Below are positions 16,857-25,540 of a stretch of 60,353 nt of DNA, piece by piece; the first letter of the stretch is position 1, and every line of letters starts with the position of its first letter. The position numbers and the translations under genes are program-made. Source of the DNA: Paraburkholderia tuberum STM678 (GTDB taxonomy: Bacteria > Pseudomonadota > Gammaproteobacteria > Burkholderiales > Burkholderiaceae); assembly GCF_902833905.1 (NCBI RefSeq), contig NZ_CADFGP010000047.1, positions 1 through 60,353 on the forward strand, given 5' to 3'. Below the pieces are notes generated by a model that was not told the DNA's origin, ran no database searches, and was given only the letters and a program-made list of their open reading frames with translations.

Positions 16857-18066
16857 GGATGCCGTAGCCACCCTACCGTTGGAAAGCAGGAAAGTAACGC
16901 TTCGTGAAGTAGCAGATTTCGCTAATAACCTCGAGCCCTTCACGGACAATCTTCGGGAACAGATCCTAGCGCCGCGGCCGCGCAAGGTCGCGCCTATTTA
17001 TACGATTAGTGAGCTGGCCGAGATGTGCAGTTTGTCCCGGCAGCAGATTCAGTATCTGGTAACGAAGGACGATTCAGGGCTTCCCGCGGGAACCCTCAAT
17101 GGAACCGGCCGCAGTCGGACCTTCACCTTGGCTGAAGTGCGCACCTGGGTCAGGATGGCGTCGGATATTTACCAGACGGCTGTGGGGGAGGCAGATGGAA
17201 CCTTCCGTGGAAAAGTGCTTACGACGGCGCAGCTTAAGGGGGGATCTGCAAAGACGACCACCACCGTGTGTCTAGCCCAAGCCTTGACGCTGCTAGGTCG
17301 AAAGGTCCTGCTGATTGACCTTGACCCGCAGGCGTCTGCGTCTGAGCTGTGCGGTCTCTATGCTGAAAAGGAAATCACCGGCGACGACACGGTCCTGCCG
17401 TACATCTACGACCAAAAAGTGGAGGGTGGCCTTGGTGCCAAAGTCCAGTCGACGTACTGGGATGGACTCGACATCATTCCGGGGCACACGTTTCTATATG
17501 GCGCGGAATTCCTTCTTCCGGCGCGCCAGAAGACGATTCAGGGTTATCGGTTCTGGTCGGTATTGCGCCAAGGGCTTGAACCGCTGCGGTCGCAGTATGA
17601 CTACGTCTTGATTGACACGTCGCCATCGTTGTCCTACATGAATCTGAATGCGCTGCTCGCTGCCGACGCGCTGGTGATGCCCATGATTCCCGAGAACCTG
17701 GACTTCATCAGCTCCTTGGCATTCTGGCGTCTGTTTTCGGACGTGGCTGAAGACTTCCTGCCCTATGAAGAGGACAAGGTCTACGAGTTCATCTCCATAC
17801 TGTTGTCAAAGGTGGACTACGGGAAAACATCGTCGGCGCCGGTGGTGCGGCAATGGGCGCAGACAGCCTACGGTCGCTGGCTTGACCCGTTTGAAATTCC
17901 GGCCAGCTCGGTGATGAGCGGCGGCGCCCTGTCGTTCTCGACCGCGCTCGATGTCGTCAGCTCGCATTCGACCGCGAAGTCACTTCAGCGCGTCAAGCAG
18001 CCGATGGTGCAATACGCGAAATGGCTCGACGACATGTTCGTCAAGACCTGGAAGGAGGCAGCATGA
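16855..18066 (+). CDS. parA: ParA partition ATPase (type Ia)
   Basis: 403 residues from ATG 16855, chosen because AAGGAG sits 9 bases upstream; a GTG at 16828 is less likely. An N-terminal HTH (YTISELAEMCSLSRQQIQYL, about residues 48-68) marks the large ParA class that represses its own operon. The deviant Walker A LKGGSAKTTTTV lies near residue 127, with Walker A' strand VLLIDLDPQ and Walker B-like DYVLIDTSPS. ParA makes dynamic nucleoid-bound gradients that move plasmid copies. parB follows with an ATGA overlap. The inverted repeat over its start is the likely autoregulatory site. Confidence 0.93.
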   Translation: MDAVATLPLESRKVTLREVADFANNLEPFTDNLREQILAPRPRKVAPIYTISELAEMCSLSRQQIQYLVTKDDSGLPAGTLNGTGRSRTFTLAEVRTWVRMASDIYQTAVGEADGTFRGKVLTTAQLKGGSAKTTTTVCLAQALTLLGRKVLLIDLDPQASASELCGLYAEKEITGDDTVLPYIYDQKVEGGLGAKVQSTYWDGLDIIPGHTFLYGAEFLLPARQKTIQGYRFWSVLRQGLEPLRSQYDYVLIDTSPSLSYMNLNALLAADALVMPMIPENLDFISSLAFWRLFSDVAEDFLPYEEDKVYEFISILLSKVDYGKTSSAPVVRQWAQTAYGRWLDPFEIPASSVMSGGALSFSTALDVVSSHSTAKSLQRVKQPMVQYAKWLDDMFVKTWKEAA

Positions 18067-19043
18067 GCGGCAACATTCGCGAGCAGTTGATGGCCAAGAC
18101 GGCCAACCTGCCCACACCGGGGGACTTCAAGGGCGAGAAGAAGGAAAAGGACCGGAGCGCGCGTGTCTCCCAAACGATGCCGGGTATTACTGCGTCCTTG
18201 GCGGCCGCCCAACTGCGGGTTCAGGAGCTCGAGAGACAGGGCGTCGAGTCGGAGATCGCGCTTGGCGCCATTGTTCCAAATCCGTGGCAGCCTCGGCGGC
18301 AGTTCAATGAGGACAAGCTAGCAGAACTGGCGCGCTCAATTGCCGAGGCGGGTCTGCTGCAGGCGGTGGTCGTCCGCAGGGCCGGCGATACGTTTGAGCT
18401 GGTGGCTGGCGAGCGCCGCTGGCGTGCGCACAAGCTGATCAACAAGGAAGCCATTCGCGCGGTGGTCATCGAGTGCACGGACGAGGACATGGCCGCGCTG
18501 GCGCTGATGGAAAACGTCACGCGCGACGATCTGTCAGACTACGAAATTGCGATCGCCGTTCGTCGTGCCGAATCGGAGTTTCCGAATCGGACTCGGCTAG
18601 CCAAGGTGATAGGGATATCGCGCAGTGACCTGTATCGGTTCCTGTCGTTCGACGACCTGCCCGACTTCGTAAAGAAAGACCTTGATCTGAAGCCTTCGGT
18701 CCTGAGTGCCGCCACTGCCCACGAGATTGCTCTCGCGGTGAAGAAAGGTGGTGAGGCCGCGATCAAGGCATTGGAGGAGCTCTGGCCTGGAGTGGTCTCC
18801 GGTGAGCTGGTTCAGACCAAAGTCGCCGCGGCAATAAGCGCGGCGGTCATCCGGGGCGCCCCCACAGCGGATGCCGGAGATCGGAGTATCCTGAAAATCT
18901 TCGCGGGGAAGGTTCAAGCCGGTAGCATCACCAAAGATGTCAAAGGTCTGACGTTCAAATTCAAAGCAGGCGTCGTGACCGAAGAGCAGGAGCACGAACT
19001 CAGGGAGTACATCGGAAAGATGTTCTCGATACGCCCCGAGTGA
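18063..19043 (+). CDS. parB: ParB partition protein
   Basis: 326 residues starting in the ATGA overlap with parA. The ParB/Spo0J signature is clear. It has the CTP-binding domain with NPWQPRRQFNEDKLAELARS, VAGERRWRAHKL (the conserved GERRxRA box) and LALMENVTRDDLSDYEIA, then an HTH (RLAKVIGISRSDLYRFLSF). A C-terminal dimerisation region follows. ParB loads at parS and forms the complex pulled by ParA. The three TGTCCA-N4-TGGACA palindromes immediately downstream are its best candidate sites. A terminator lies 12 bp after the stop. Confidence 0.93.
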   Translation: MSGNIREQLMAKTANLPTPGDFKGEKKEKDRSARVSQTMPGITASLAAAQLRVQELERQGVESEIALGAIVPNPWQPRRQFNEDKLAELARSIAEAGLLQAVVVRRAGDTFELVAGERRWRAHKLINKEAIRAVVIECTDEDMAALALMENVTRDDLSDYEIAIAVRRAESEFPNRTRLAKVIGISRSDLYRFLSFDDLPDFVKKDLDLKPSVLSAATAHEIALAVKKGGEAAIKALEELWPGVVSGELVQTKVAAAISAAVIRGAPTADAGDRSILKIFAGKVQAGSITKDVKGLTFKFKAGVVTEEQEHELREYIGKMFSIRPE

Positions 19044-19054
19044 ATGACCATCGG

Positions 19055-19078
19055 ACCCGCCTTCCCAGCGGGTTTTTT
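19055..19078 (+). terminator. Rho-independent terminator after parB
   Basis: ACCCGC-CTTCCCA-GCGGGT followed by TTTTT: a 6-bp GC-rich stem, 7-nt loop and T run, 11 bases after the parB stop. Confidence 0.85.
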
Positions 19079-19117
19079 GTTCGCGGCCGGTGCGTGCCGG
19101 GAGTGCCCCGTTAAGAG

Positions 19118-19552
19118 TGTCCAGATCTGGACAACTTCTGACCGCGACGATTCACTGAATAGCTTGAACGTCCCTGCACGCCTCCTGGAGGTATGCGCCG
19201 ACAAATAGGTTTCGAAGCCCCTCCGGAGGCCACTCTCTCGGATGTGCGACTACTCCGAGGCTTTTGGTGACCGCTCGTAACTTTCCAGAGAGGATTTCGT
19301 CGACGCCAGAACAACCGTCTTGTGGCTGTCCAGATGTGGACACCGTCAAACGGGAAGCCCAAGCGGAAATGACGCGTGGCCTTAAGACGTGACGCGCGGC
19401 GCCTCCCTGGCAGAGCGGACGCGAGGAACATGTATCGTCACGGATTTACCGGTCGGTCGGACCGCGATCATGTAGACCGGCTTGCTTGAGCACGCAGGCC
19501 TGTCTTGTCGTCCCCAAGACTAAATCACGCAAAAAGTGTCCACATCTGGACA
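19118..19552. repeat. Three parS-like palindromes spaced 209 and 210 bp apart
   Basis: TGTCCAGATCTGGACA (19118-19133) is a perfect palindrome. TGTCCAGATGTGGACA (19327-19342) and TGTCCACATCTGGACA (19537-19552) differ at one inner position. The shared form is TGTCCA-N4-TGGACA. Start-to-start distances are 209 and 210 bp. They directly follow parB and its terminator in DNA with no convincing gene, the usual place for a centromere cluster. The intervening 190-bp stretches do not look alike, so this is not a simple tandem duplication. Confidence 0.8.
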
Positions 19553-20329
19553 CCCTGCGGCCGCGATAGGTAGACCGTGGTGACGCGGGCCGAGAACAGC
19601 AGAGCAAAACCTCGTTTGTCTGGATAGTGCGCGCTGCGGTTAGCCCCGGCCAAGTTTAGGGCGGATCGTGAACAGCGGAATTCCAATGGTGGCCTTGGGG
19701 AGTTGGGAGACGCCGCCCGCGAACAAGATGCAATCGCGGACGTACGGCAGATCTTCGATGCCGTGGAGTAGGGTGAGCGCCCCACGCTGGCCTCCAGCGT
19801 CAATCTCGGCGTGCGAGTCCTCTCAGGAAGCCACGGCAGGCTACATTCGCAAACATTGCGATGAGCACCGTCAGCGCCAGTCTACCGAGCGCCACCGCTG
19901 TGTAGTCGAACCGGGTCCTGGTAATGGGCGTACCTCGCCCTCAAGGATGCGCTGGAGCACCATTGCAGGAGGCGTTGAACGATCTCCATCGTGCTCTAGG
20001 GCAGCTTCTCCGACAGACGCGGGCCTTGCTGCAGTCCATGAAGCGCGGCAGCACGACGAGTTTCGCTGCCCTGATCCACAGCGGATCAGGCTCGATCAGA
20101 CCGCAAGAGCCGCGTCGTGCCGGGCGAACTACGCAACGCCACGGTCAGCCACTCGGCCGGCGGATTGTTGATCTCCATCCAGACACTGTGCGAGGTTAAG
20201 AAGCCTATTCAGCGGACGAAGTCGGCCATCGACATCGACGTGGGAGGCCACGCTCTCAGACGGCTCGCACCTTGCAGCGCTCAACAGTTTCCGGCGACAC
20301 GAGAACGCCTTGCACTCGCTCAGCCTTGT
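19553..20329. other. Stretch without a convincing gene
   Basis: Only short overlapping frames with no recognisable product. No further parS-like palindrome was found after 19552. Probably decayed sequence between the partition site and the pseudogene on the minus strand. Confidence 0.4.
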
Positions 20330-20803
20330 TTGAGCAGTAAGGTCAGGTTCGGTAGCAACTGGAAGAAGCAGAAGGCGCTCATCCAGCGCGTCCAGGCCGC
20401 ATCGCCGATGCGCGTCCCGACTACCTTCACAAGGCTTCGGCCACGGTCAGTAAGAACCACGCGCTCGTGTCTATCGAACAGTTGAATGTGCGCAGGATGT
20501 CGAAGTCGGCTGCCGTAGCGTTGGGAAACCGGGCAGGAATGTTCGGGCCCACGACCGACCTCAATACTTTCATTCCCTGATCAACGGTGAGCCGAGTTTC
20601 GACGCCAACTCGAATATAAGCTGGACTGGAGCGGTGGCTGGCTGATCGCCGTGCCGGCGCATCACACGAGCCAGACTTGCCCGCGCAGCTAGCATGTCTC
20701 GACCGATGATCGCATACTGCTGGCGAAGTGCCTTTTGTACGAGCGCATATGCGTGCATCATGCCGACGTCGTCGGCGCGATCAGCATTCCGGTCCGGGAA
20801 CAC
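20330..20803 (-). pseudogene. Possible frameshifted gene of unknown function
   Basis: A 77-residue frame (20803-20570) reads MHAYALVQKALRQQYAIIG and ARVMRRHGDQPATAPVQLIF. In a different frame the next 250 bases stay open and read LFDRHERVVLTDRGRSL and then a run with RIGDAAWTRWMSAFCFFQLL. Both look protein-like and could be two halves of one gene separated by a frameshift. I cannot name a family. Confidence 0.3.
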
Positions 20804-21373
20804 CGCGTTGCAGCTGTGGAGAAGCGCTCGCAGGACCTCCGTTCCCGTTCGAGCTGTGAAATTGCGAACGCGGCGGGACCTGGGTCGTGCTTAGTACATA
20901 GCTGGCACGGAGCCCGGCAAGACAAGTAATTTCGCACACCTAAGGTATCGCCGTCCGCCCGTCTCAGGTTATGACTAGGCGTTCGGAGCCTTCACGGCCA
21001 CATGGCGCCGAATCTCCGTGAAACATCACTGAATAATTTGCGTCTGCTCGAAAGCCCCGTCCTTCGGCACTTTCTTGCAGTTCCCAGCATTTGTTTCACG
21101 GCACATCCGAACGAAGGACGACAAAAAGATGAACATCTGCTCGTCGCATGGTCGACTTCGGTATGGTCCTCTCCGATCGTAGTGATCATTACGTAATTTG
21201 TAACATCTATTGGGACAGCGTGCAAAATCTGGGGAGGCTCGAGACGTACCCTTTGTCGCCGCGTGAACATTGTCGTCGGACGGACGAGGTCCGCTGACGG
21301 TCCGTCTAGGCTAGAGTCACCTCGGCCGCCGATCTGACGGATTGGCCGGCGCCGATGACAAAGTGCTATGATG

Positions 21374-21389
21374 TATCGCAATTGCGATA
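21374..21389 (+). promoter_or_regulatory. Operator palindrome of the second antitoxin copy
   Basis: The same TATCGCAATTGCGATA as at 14459-14474, 12 bp before the antitoxin ATG, with TATGAT at 21367-21372 as a likely -10 box and TTGGCC at 21342 as a weak -35. Confidence 0.6.
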
Positions 21390-21401
21390 CCGGAGAGGCA
21401 A

Positions 21402-21668
21402 ATGAAAACCGCCACCATCCCGCCGCTGCGCGTTGATCCCGAACTGCGTCAGGCCGCCGAAGATGTTCTTCACGAAAACGAATCGCTTTCTGCATTCATG
21501 GAAGCAGCGTTGCGCGAAGGCGTGGCACGTCGACGACTGCAGCGGGAGTTCGTAGCGCGTGGCCTTGCCTCGCGCGAGCAGGCGCGACGCGATAACGAGT
21601 ACTACGACGCTGACCACGTACATGCCGAGCTTGCGCTTATGTTGAAGGCCAAGAGGAAGGCACAGTGA
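21402..21668 (+). CDS. Orphan antitoxin (second copy)
   Basis: 88 residues, identical to the antitoxin at 14180-14446, with the same promoter and palindrome and a GAGAGG ribosome site. Its toxin partner is reduced to 11 codons (MNFRVRYTRDA) before the junction at 21697. If expressed, it would add antitoxin without toxin and could soften post-segregational killing by the intact module or by a related one. That effect is inferred. Confidence 0.8.
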   Translation: MKTATIPPLRVDPELRQAAEDVLHENESLSAFMEAALREGVARRRLQREFVARGLASREQARRDNEYYDADHVHAELALMLKAKRKAQ

Positions 21669-21689
21669 ATTTTCGGGTCCGATACACGC

Positions 21690-23057
21690 GTGACGCTTGC
21701 CCGCAAGGAAGCGATACTGGGAGCGGCGGCGAAGCGCGATGAAGCGCAACTGCTGATCGGTCGCGAAGAGGCAAAGCTGGAGCCTCTGCAGCGCGTGATT
21801 GCGGATCTTGAAGGGAAGCAGGTGAGTCATGCGACGCTTCAGACTGCAATTTCGGGCCTCATGACGCAGGGTCAGACGAAAGCCGCCCACTTCGAGACGT
21901 TGACGAAGCAGGCTGCAGTCGTCGATCAGGTGCCGTGCGTGGGGCATGCCATGCATGCCACGTGTCCGCTGCTCAGTCAGGCGCTTCAGGCGAAATCGCA
22001 GGCAGAAGAGCAACGTGTGTCGGTGGCCGAACTTCGTGCGCAGTATCGCGAAAAGAAAGCACAGGCCGATCTTCTTGCACCGGTGGTCGCAGAGCTTGCT
22101 GCAAAGCGCAGTGAGGTTAATACGGTCGCCCGTACCCTAACTGACGCCAGGCGTGATCTGCAGGCGGCGACTGAACTTGCTGCCAGCAAGCCACTACTCG
22201 ACGCTGCCGCAACGGGTCTTGAGACCGCTAACGCGGAATTGGGAGACGTTGCGACCGAAGCTGCTGCGCGGTCTGCCCGACACGAGTCCGAGAAGGCGCG
22301 TATGACGGCGGAGATGAACAGAATCCAGCAGGAATCGAAGCAGCTTGCAGCCGTCGACGTGACGGCCGCGATTGCAGAGACCGACCGGAAGCTGGCCGCG
22401 AATCGTGAAGCAGTTGCAGCGCTCGAGGGCAGTATCGAAGGTGCGATCCGCGCCCAGACAGTGCTGCAGGCCGAAGCCAACGGACTGGCGGCGGACCTGA
22501 ACGGGTTTTCTGCTACGGAACGGCGCGCCGACCGGCTCTCCGATGAAATTGCGCAGTGGAAGCTGCTCGCGAAAGGACTCGGCAACGACGGCGTTATTGC
22601 ATTGACGATCGACGACGCGGGTCCCGCACTGGCCGACACCGTCAACAGGCTGCTGCTTGCCTGTTACGGCACGCGCTTCACGGTCGAAATCCGCACACAG
22701 CGCGCGCTTGCAAATGGCGAACTGCGCGAAGGTTTCGAGATCCTTGTGCACGACGCCGAGGCCGACAGTACGAAGTCCGTGTCGGTGATGTCCGGTGGTC
22801 AGAAGGTCTGGATCAACGAATGCCTCACACGAGGTATTGCGCTGTACCAGGCCCAGAACGCCGGGCAGCCGTATCAGACGCTCTTTAGCGACGAGTCCGA
22901 TGGTCCGCTCGATCCGCAGCGCAAGCTGCAGTTTATGCGGATGAAGCGGGAAGTGCTGAAGCAGGGCGGGTATGAGCGGGAGTTTTTTATCTCGCAAACA
23001 CCCGACCTGGTGAGCGACGCCGATGCTGTGATTGACGTTCAGTCGCTCGCCGCGTGA
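21690..23057 (+). pseudogene. SbcC/Rad50-like ATPase lacking its N-terminal half
   Basis: The frame holds the coiled-coil and C-terminal ABC half of an SbcC/Rad50-type repair ATPase. It has long A/E/K/Q-rich helices, a possible zinc-hook-like PCVGHAMHATCPLL near residue 84, more coiled coil, the ABC signature VMSGGQKVWINECL near 365 and a Walker B/D-loop region (LFSDESDGPLDPQRK). The N-terminal half with Walker A is missing because the gene begins at the toxin-antitoxin element junction; the apparent GTG start comes from the element. It cannot bind ATP on its own. Small plasmid or phage-like genes follow on the same strand. Confidence 0.7.
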
Positions 23058-23135
23058 CCAGTCATTTTTTCAACCCTGTGGGGAAACGCTCCCCACAAGG
23101 CGCGCTTTCTCGCTCTATTTCAAACGAGGAACGCC

Positions 23136-23321
23136 ATGTCAATTGTTCGAAGTCTTCAACGACGCGCCGAAGCGGTAACGCTATCGGTTCGTCCCTGTTC
23201 GCCGCGCTCTGGCACCACTCACACCTATGTCCTGAACGGCACGCTCATGCGTGACGTTCTGGTAGACGGCAAGTGGGTGACTGTTCACACGAGCGAGCCT
23301 GTCGATTCACGCGCCGCTTAG
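23136..23321 (+). CDS. Small protein of unknown function
   Basis: 61 residues from ATG 23136 with GAGG six bases upstream. The C-terminal part (TYVLNGTLMRDVLVDGKWV) looks like a compact beta-rich fold. There is no membrane segment. It lies 78 bp after the SbcC-like remnant and before two more small same-strand genes, probably one transcript. Family unknown. Confidence 0.5.
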   Translation: MSIVRSLQRRAEAVTLSVRPCSPRSGTTHTYVLNGTLMRDVLVDGKWVTVHTSEPVDSRAA

Positions 23322-23354
23322 GCGGTGCCACCTCCCTTTCTTTTGGAACTCACG

Positions 23355-23555
23355 ATGCAAAACCTTCTGATGCTGCTGCTCGCGGCAGGTAGTTCGTCGC
23401 TATCCGCATGTACGGCCCAACCACAGGCGCATGTGGCCAATCCGCGGCCGGTGATTGTTGTCCAGAACCCGAGAGGTGAACGGGGCGATTTCACGATCTG
23501 CCCGGACGGTCGGGTGCTTGTCTATCCGATCAGTCAACCGAAGTCGTGTTCGTGA
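23355..23555 (+). CDS. Small lipoprotein of unknown function
   Basis: 66 residues from ATG 23355. A hydrophobic signal (MQNLLMLLLAAGSSSLSAC) ends in a lipobox-like LSAC, so the mature protein would be lipidated at Cys 19 and face the periplasm. The rest (VIVVQNPRGERGDFTICPDGR) is short and soluble. It belongs to the run of small genes after the SbcC-like remnant. Confidence 0.5.
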   Translation: MQNLLMLLLAAGSSSLSACTAQPQAHVANPRPVIVVQNPRGERGDFTICPDGRVLVYPISQPKSCS

Positions 23556-23744
23556 TTCGCTGAGTGTTCATGCGTTGAAATGCCCCGGCTTTCTCTTATG
23601 GAAGCTGGGGCTTTCCCGTTTAAGCGGTGCCTGCTGGCGTACTGGCTGGCAAGCCCGACCTCACCGGTCGGCGACTTTTTTTCAACACCCTGGGCGGGCA
23701 CGCAGCCCGTCTGGGGCTGCTCCGCATTTACCTGTGGAGTATCT

Positions 23745-23942
23745 ATGTTTGAAGCTGCAATTCCTGGATTTTACCCGGAGCGATTCTACACCGGAGCCGA
23801 CGCGATGAAGTCCATCGATGGGCAGCTGACGTGTCCGAATGAGGTGCGACCGTGGGTTCGCAAGGTCAACCGGACGGCCGGCGAACGTGAGTTTCTGATC
23901 ATCGGTGGCAGACCGACCCGTGACCGGGAGTCTGCGCGATGA
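23745..23942 (+). CDS. Small protein of unknown function
   Basis: 65 residues from ATG 23745 with GGAG upstream (MFEAAIPGFYPERFYTGADA). The stop overlaps the next ATG at 23939 (ATGA), suggesting coupling. The product is soluble with a mix of aromatic and basic residues. No known family. Confidence 0.45.
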   Translation: MFEAAIPGFYPERFYTGADAMKSIDGQLTCPNEVRPWVRKVNRTAGEREFLIIGGRPTRDRESAR

Positions 23943-24178
23943 GTACCGCGCTCACCGAGCCGAGCTGGCTTTCCGCGTACGCGACGGGCGAGAAACAGGG
24001 TTGGGCGCAGGCTTGTTCCCCGCATTTCGGTTGTCGGGAAAGTCAGCGATCATGTGGCCAAGTTCGTGTAGCTCGGAGTTGCCGAGGGCATCGCCAAGCA
24101 GTTCGTCGGTCGTCAGGAAGCGCGTTGTCCTGCTTTTGGTGTTTGTACCGCAAACCCCAAGCTGGCGGCGCTCGTTGA
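23939..24178 (+). pseudogene. Start of an unknown gene, running into unrelated sequence
   Basis: The first codons (MSTALTEPSWLSAYATGEKQGW) look like a real protein coupled to the previous gene. The remaining frame is Ser/Arg/Cys-rich and overlaps a better-looking frame on the other strand, so a junction near 24000-24030 has probably replaced the rest of the gene. Confidence 0.3.
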
Positions 24179-24329
24179 CCCATACAACGCCACTTCCGCA
24201 CTCGGCAACCATCGAAGAACAAGGATCAGGATTTGCCTCGCCCTCGAGAAAGACAATCTCCAGCCATGACCATGTCGTCGTCCGTTTTTTCCCGGGTGGT
24301 GAATCAGCCTCCTTGCCGAAACCGCGCAT
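23952..24329 (-). pseudogene. Fragment with an HELGH zinc-protease-like motif
   Basis: On the minus strand a frame reads MVAECGSGVVWVNERRQLG, RFLTTDELLGDALGNSEL and HELGHMIADFPD. HELGH fits the HExxH zinc-binding motif, and the surrounding sequence looks protein-like. After the motif the frame meets the junction that also ends the plus-strand frame at 23939, so a third zinc ligand cannot be located. Probably a broken gene; protease function is not established. Confidence 0.3.
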
Positions 24330-24722
24330 GCGCGTATTTGCGCATGTCGCAGGCGCGGGGCAATGCGTTGTTCATGCGCCTCGAATTGCAGGCGGAGCGT
24401 GTGAGCGGCGGTCGCGCAGCAGTTGGACGCGAAGCTGATGGAGCCGGGCAACTTCGAGCAGGGCCTGAACGCAGCAGGCGCGATCAGCGACGACCGGTTG
24501 CAGCGGCAATCGCAGGGACGCGTCGTGCCCGAAGCATTCACGCACGGCACGAGTGAGCAGCGGCAGCGGTGGCGGTGGCTGCGGCGCGGCATGGCGACGG
24601 GCGATATCCGCCAATGCGATACGATCCCGGCGCAGTCCTTGTAAGCCAGGTGTTTCGCAGACCGGACGTCAAGAAATCCGGGGCGTCCGCGTCGTGTCCG
24701 CCATCCACAGCGCGACTCGCGC
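24330..24722. other. Decayed stretch
   Basis: Overlapping frames on both strands with biased composition, none with a good start and recognisable product. Likely the eroded continuation of minus-strand genes on either side. Confidence 0.35.
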
Positions 24723-25061
24723 TCACAGTGTGCTTTCCTCGCCCGCTCCATTATTCGCGTCGTCTTCGTTGATACGCGGCCACGGCCACGCTTGCACTGC
24801 CCAGGACGGCGGATCATCAACTGTCTCGAATCCGTACTCATGCGGATCTTCGAAGATGTCGGAAAACGTCTCTTCCAATATTTGCTGCATGTAGTCGACG
24901 TGTCGAATGCTCATGGGATGCCACTGCTTTCGAATGCGGTCCTGGCCTGCGATCACTTTGCGGGTCGGCAGATCGATTACGAACCGGTGCAACATATATG
25001 GCTCACTCGCCCACAAGGATTCCCAGCGCCCGACGGCATAACGATGTGGTGCTGGGTTCAT
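24723..25061 (-). CDS. Hypothetical protein, 112 residues
   Basis: The product is acidic and aromatic-rich (YMLHRFVIDLPTRKVIAGQD, then FSDIFEDPHEYGFETVDDPP), which looks like a real soluble protein. The start overlaps the stop of the upstream minus-strand frame (ATGA at 25058-25061), suggesting coupling. I do not recognise a family. Confidence 0.45.
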   Translation of the reverse strand: MNPAPHRYAVGRWESLWASEPYMLHRFVIDLPTRKVIAGQDRIRKQWHPMSIRHVDYMQQILEETFSDIFEDPHEYGFETVDDPPSWAVQAWPWPRINEDDANNGAGEESTL

Positions 25062-25513
25062 GGAAGCAGCCTCGCAACGCAGGCGCTTGCCGGCTTGTCT
25101 TTGTCGTGGCCGACATGGAAGGCGACGGCGCCACCGACGACATCGAGAGAGTGGATGTGAAGCGGCTGAGCGGTATTGCCAACTGACCGGTTAGCAGCAC
25201 GCCCGTGGTACCACGCTTTAGAAGCGTTGACCCGGACTGGATAGTCGGTCAGCCGCACACCCGTCTGCACCACGGGCCGCATGCACACGTGGCACACACC
25301 AGTCAACTCGCCGTCGATGACCCTGTTCAGTACGACGGCCAGCGCAAGGGCAAGGTCAGCATGGTGCGGTTGCGATGGCTCGCCACCAAGGGGATACACG
25401 ACCGTCCAAACGAGCTTCCGATTTTTCGCTAGCACGATCCGGTAGCGCGCGACGCGCGGCGCGTGCCGCCATGCCGGATAGACGATGTTTTTGAAACGAC
25501 TTTTGTAGACCAT
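25058..25513 (-). CDS. Hypothetical protein, 151 residues
   Basis: Opens MVYKSRFKNIVYPAWRH and has regular strand-like segments (RIVLAKNRKLVWTVVYPLG, LALALAVVLNRVIDGEL). It is coupled to the 112-residue gene downstream. The last third is less protein-like, so the gene may be frameshifted near its end. No known family. Confidence 0.4.
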   Translation of the reverse strand: MVYKSRFKNIVYPAWRHAPRVARYRIVLAKNRKLVWTVVYPLGGEPSQPHHADLALALAVVLNRVIDGELTGVCHVCMRPVVQTGVRLTDYPVRVNASKAWYHGRAANRSVGNTAQPLHIHSLDVVGGAVAFHVGHDKDKPASACVARLLP

Positions 25514-25540
25514 AGCTCAGCCTCAGTGTGTTGCCGTACC

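Larger units (their letters stand above)
21214..21697 (+). repeat. Inverted copy of half of the toxin-antitoxin element
   Basis: These 484 bp repeat 14151-14634 in reverse orientation. The encoded 88-residue antitoxin is identical and frames on the other strand match too. The only difference noticed is one base in the outermost three. The copy runs from the element end (GACAGCGTGCAAAATCTGGG) through the antitoxin and 11 codons of the toxin, then stops at 21697 where an unrelated coding frame begins. The two copies face each other across rep and parAB. Confidence 0.85.

Noticed and set aside
19118..19552. Treating the 209/210-bp spacing as a tandem duplication
   Set aside because: Only the 16-bp palindromes are alike; the stretches between them do not align by eye.
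22194..22997. 267-residue minus-strand frame
   Set aside because: Antisense to the SbcC-like frame, which has the ABC signature and coiled coils; the opposite strand is a shadow.
24113..24841. 242-residue minus-strand frame
   Set aside because: Extremely rich in R, S and C with no protein-like segments, and it overlaps other frames of better quality; treated as non-coding.
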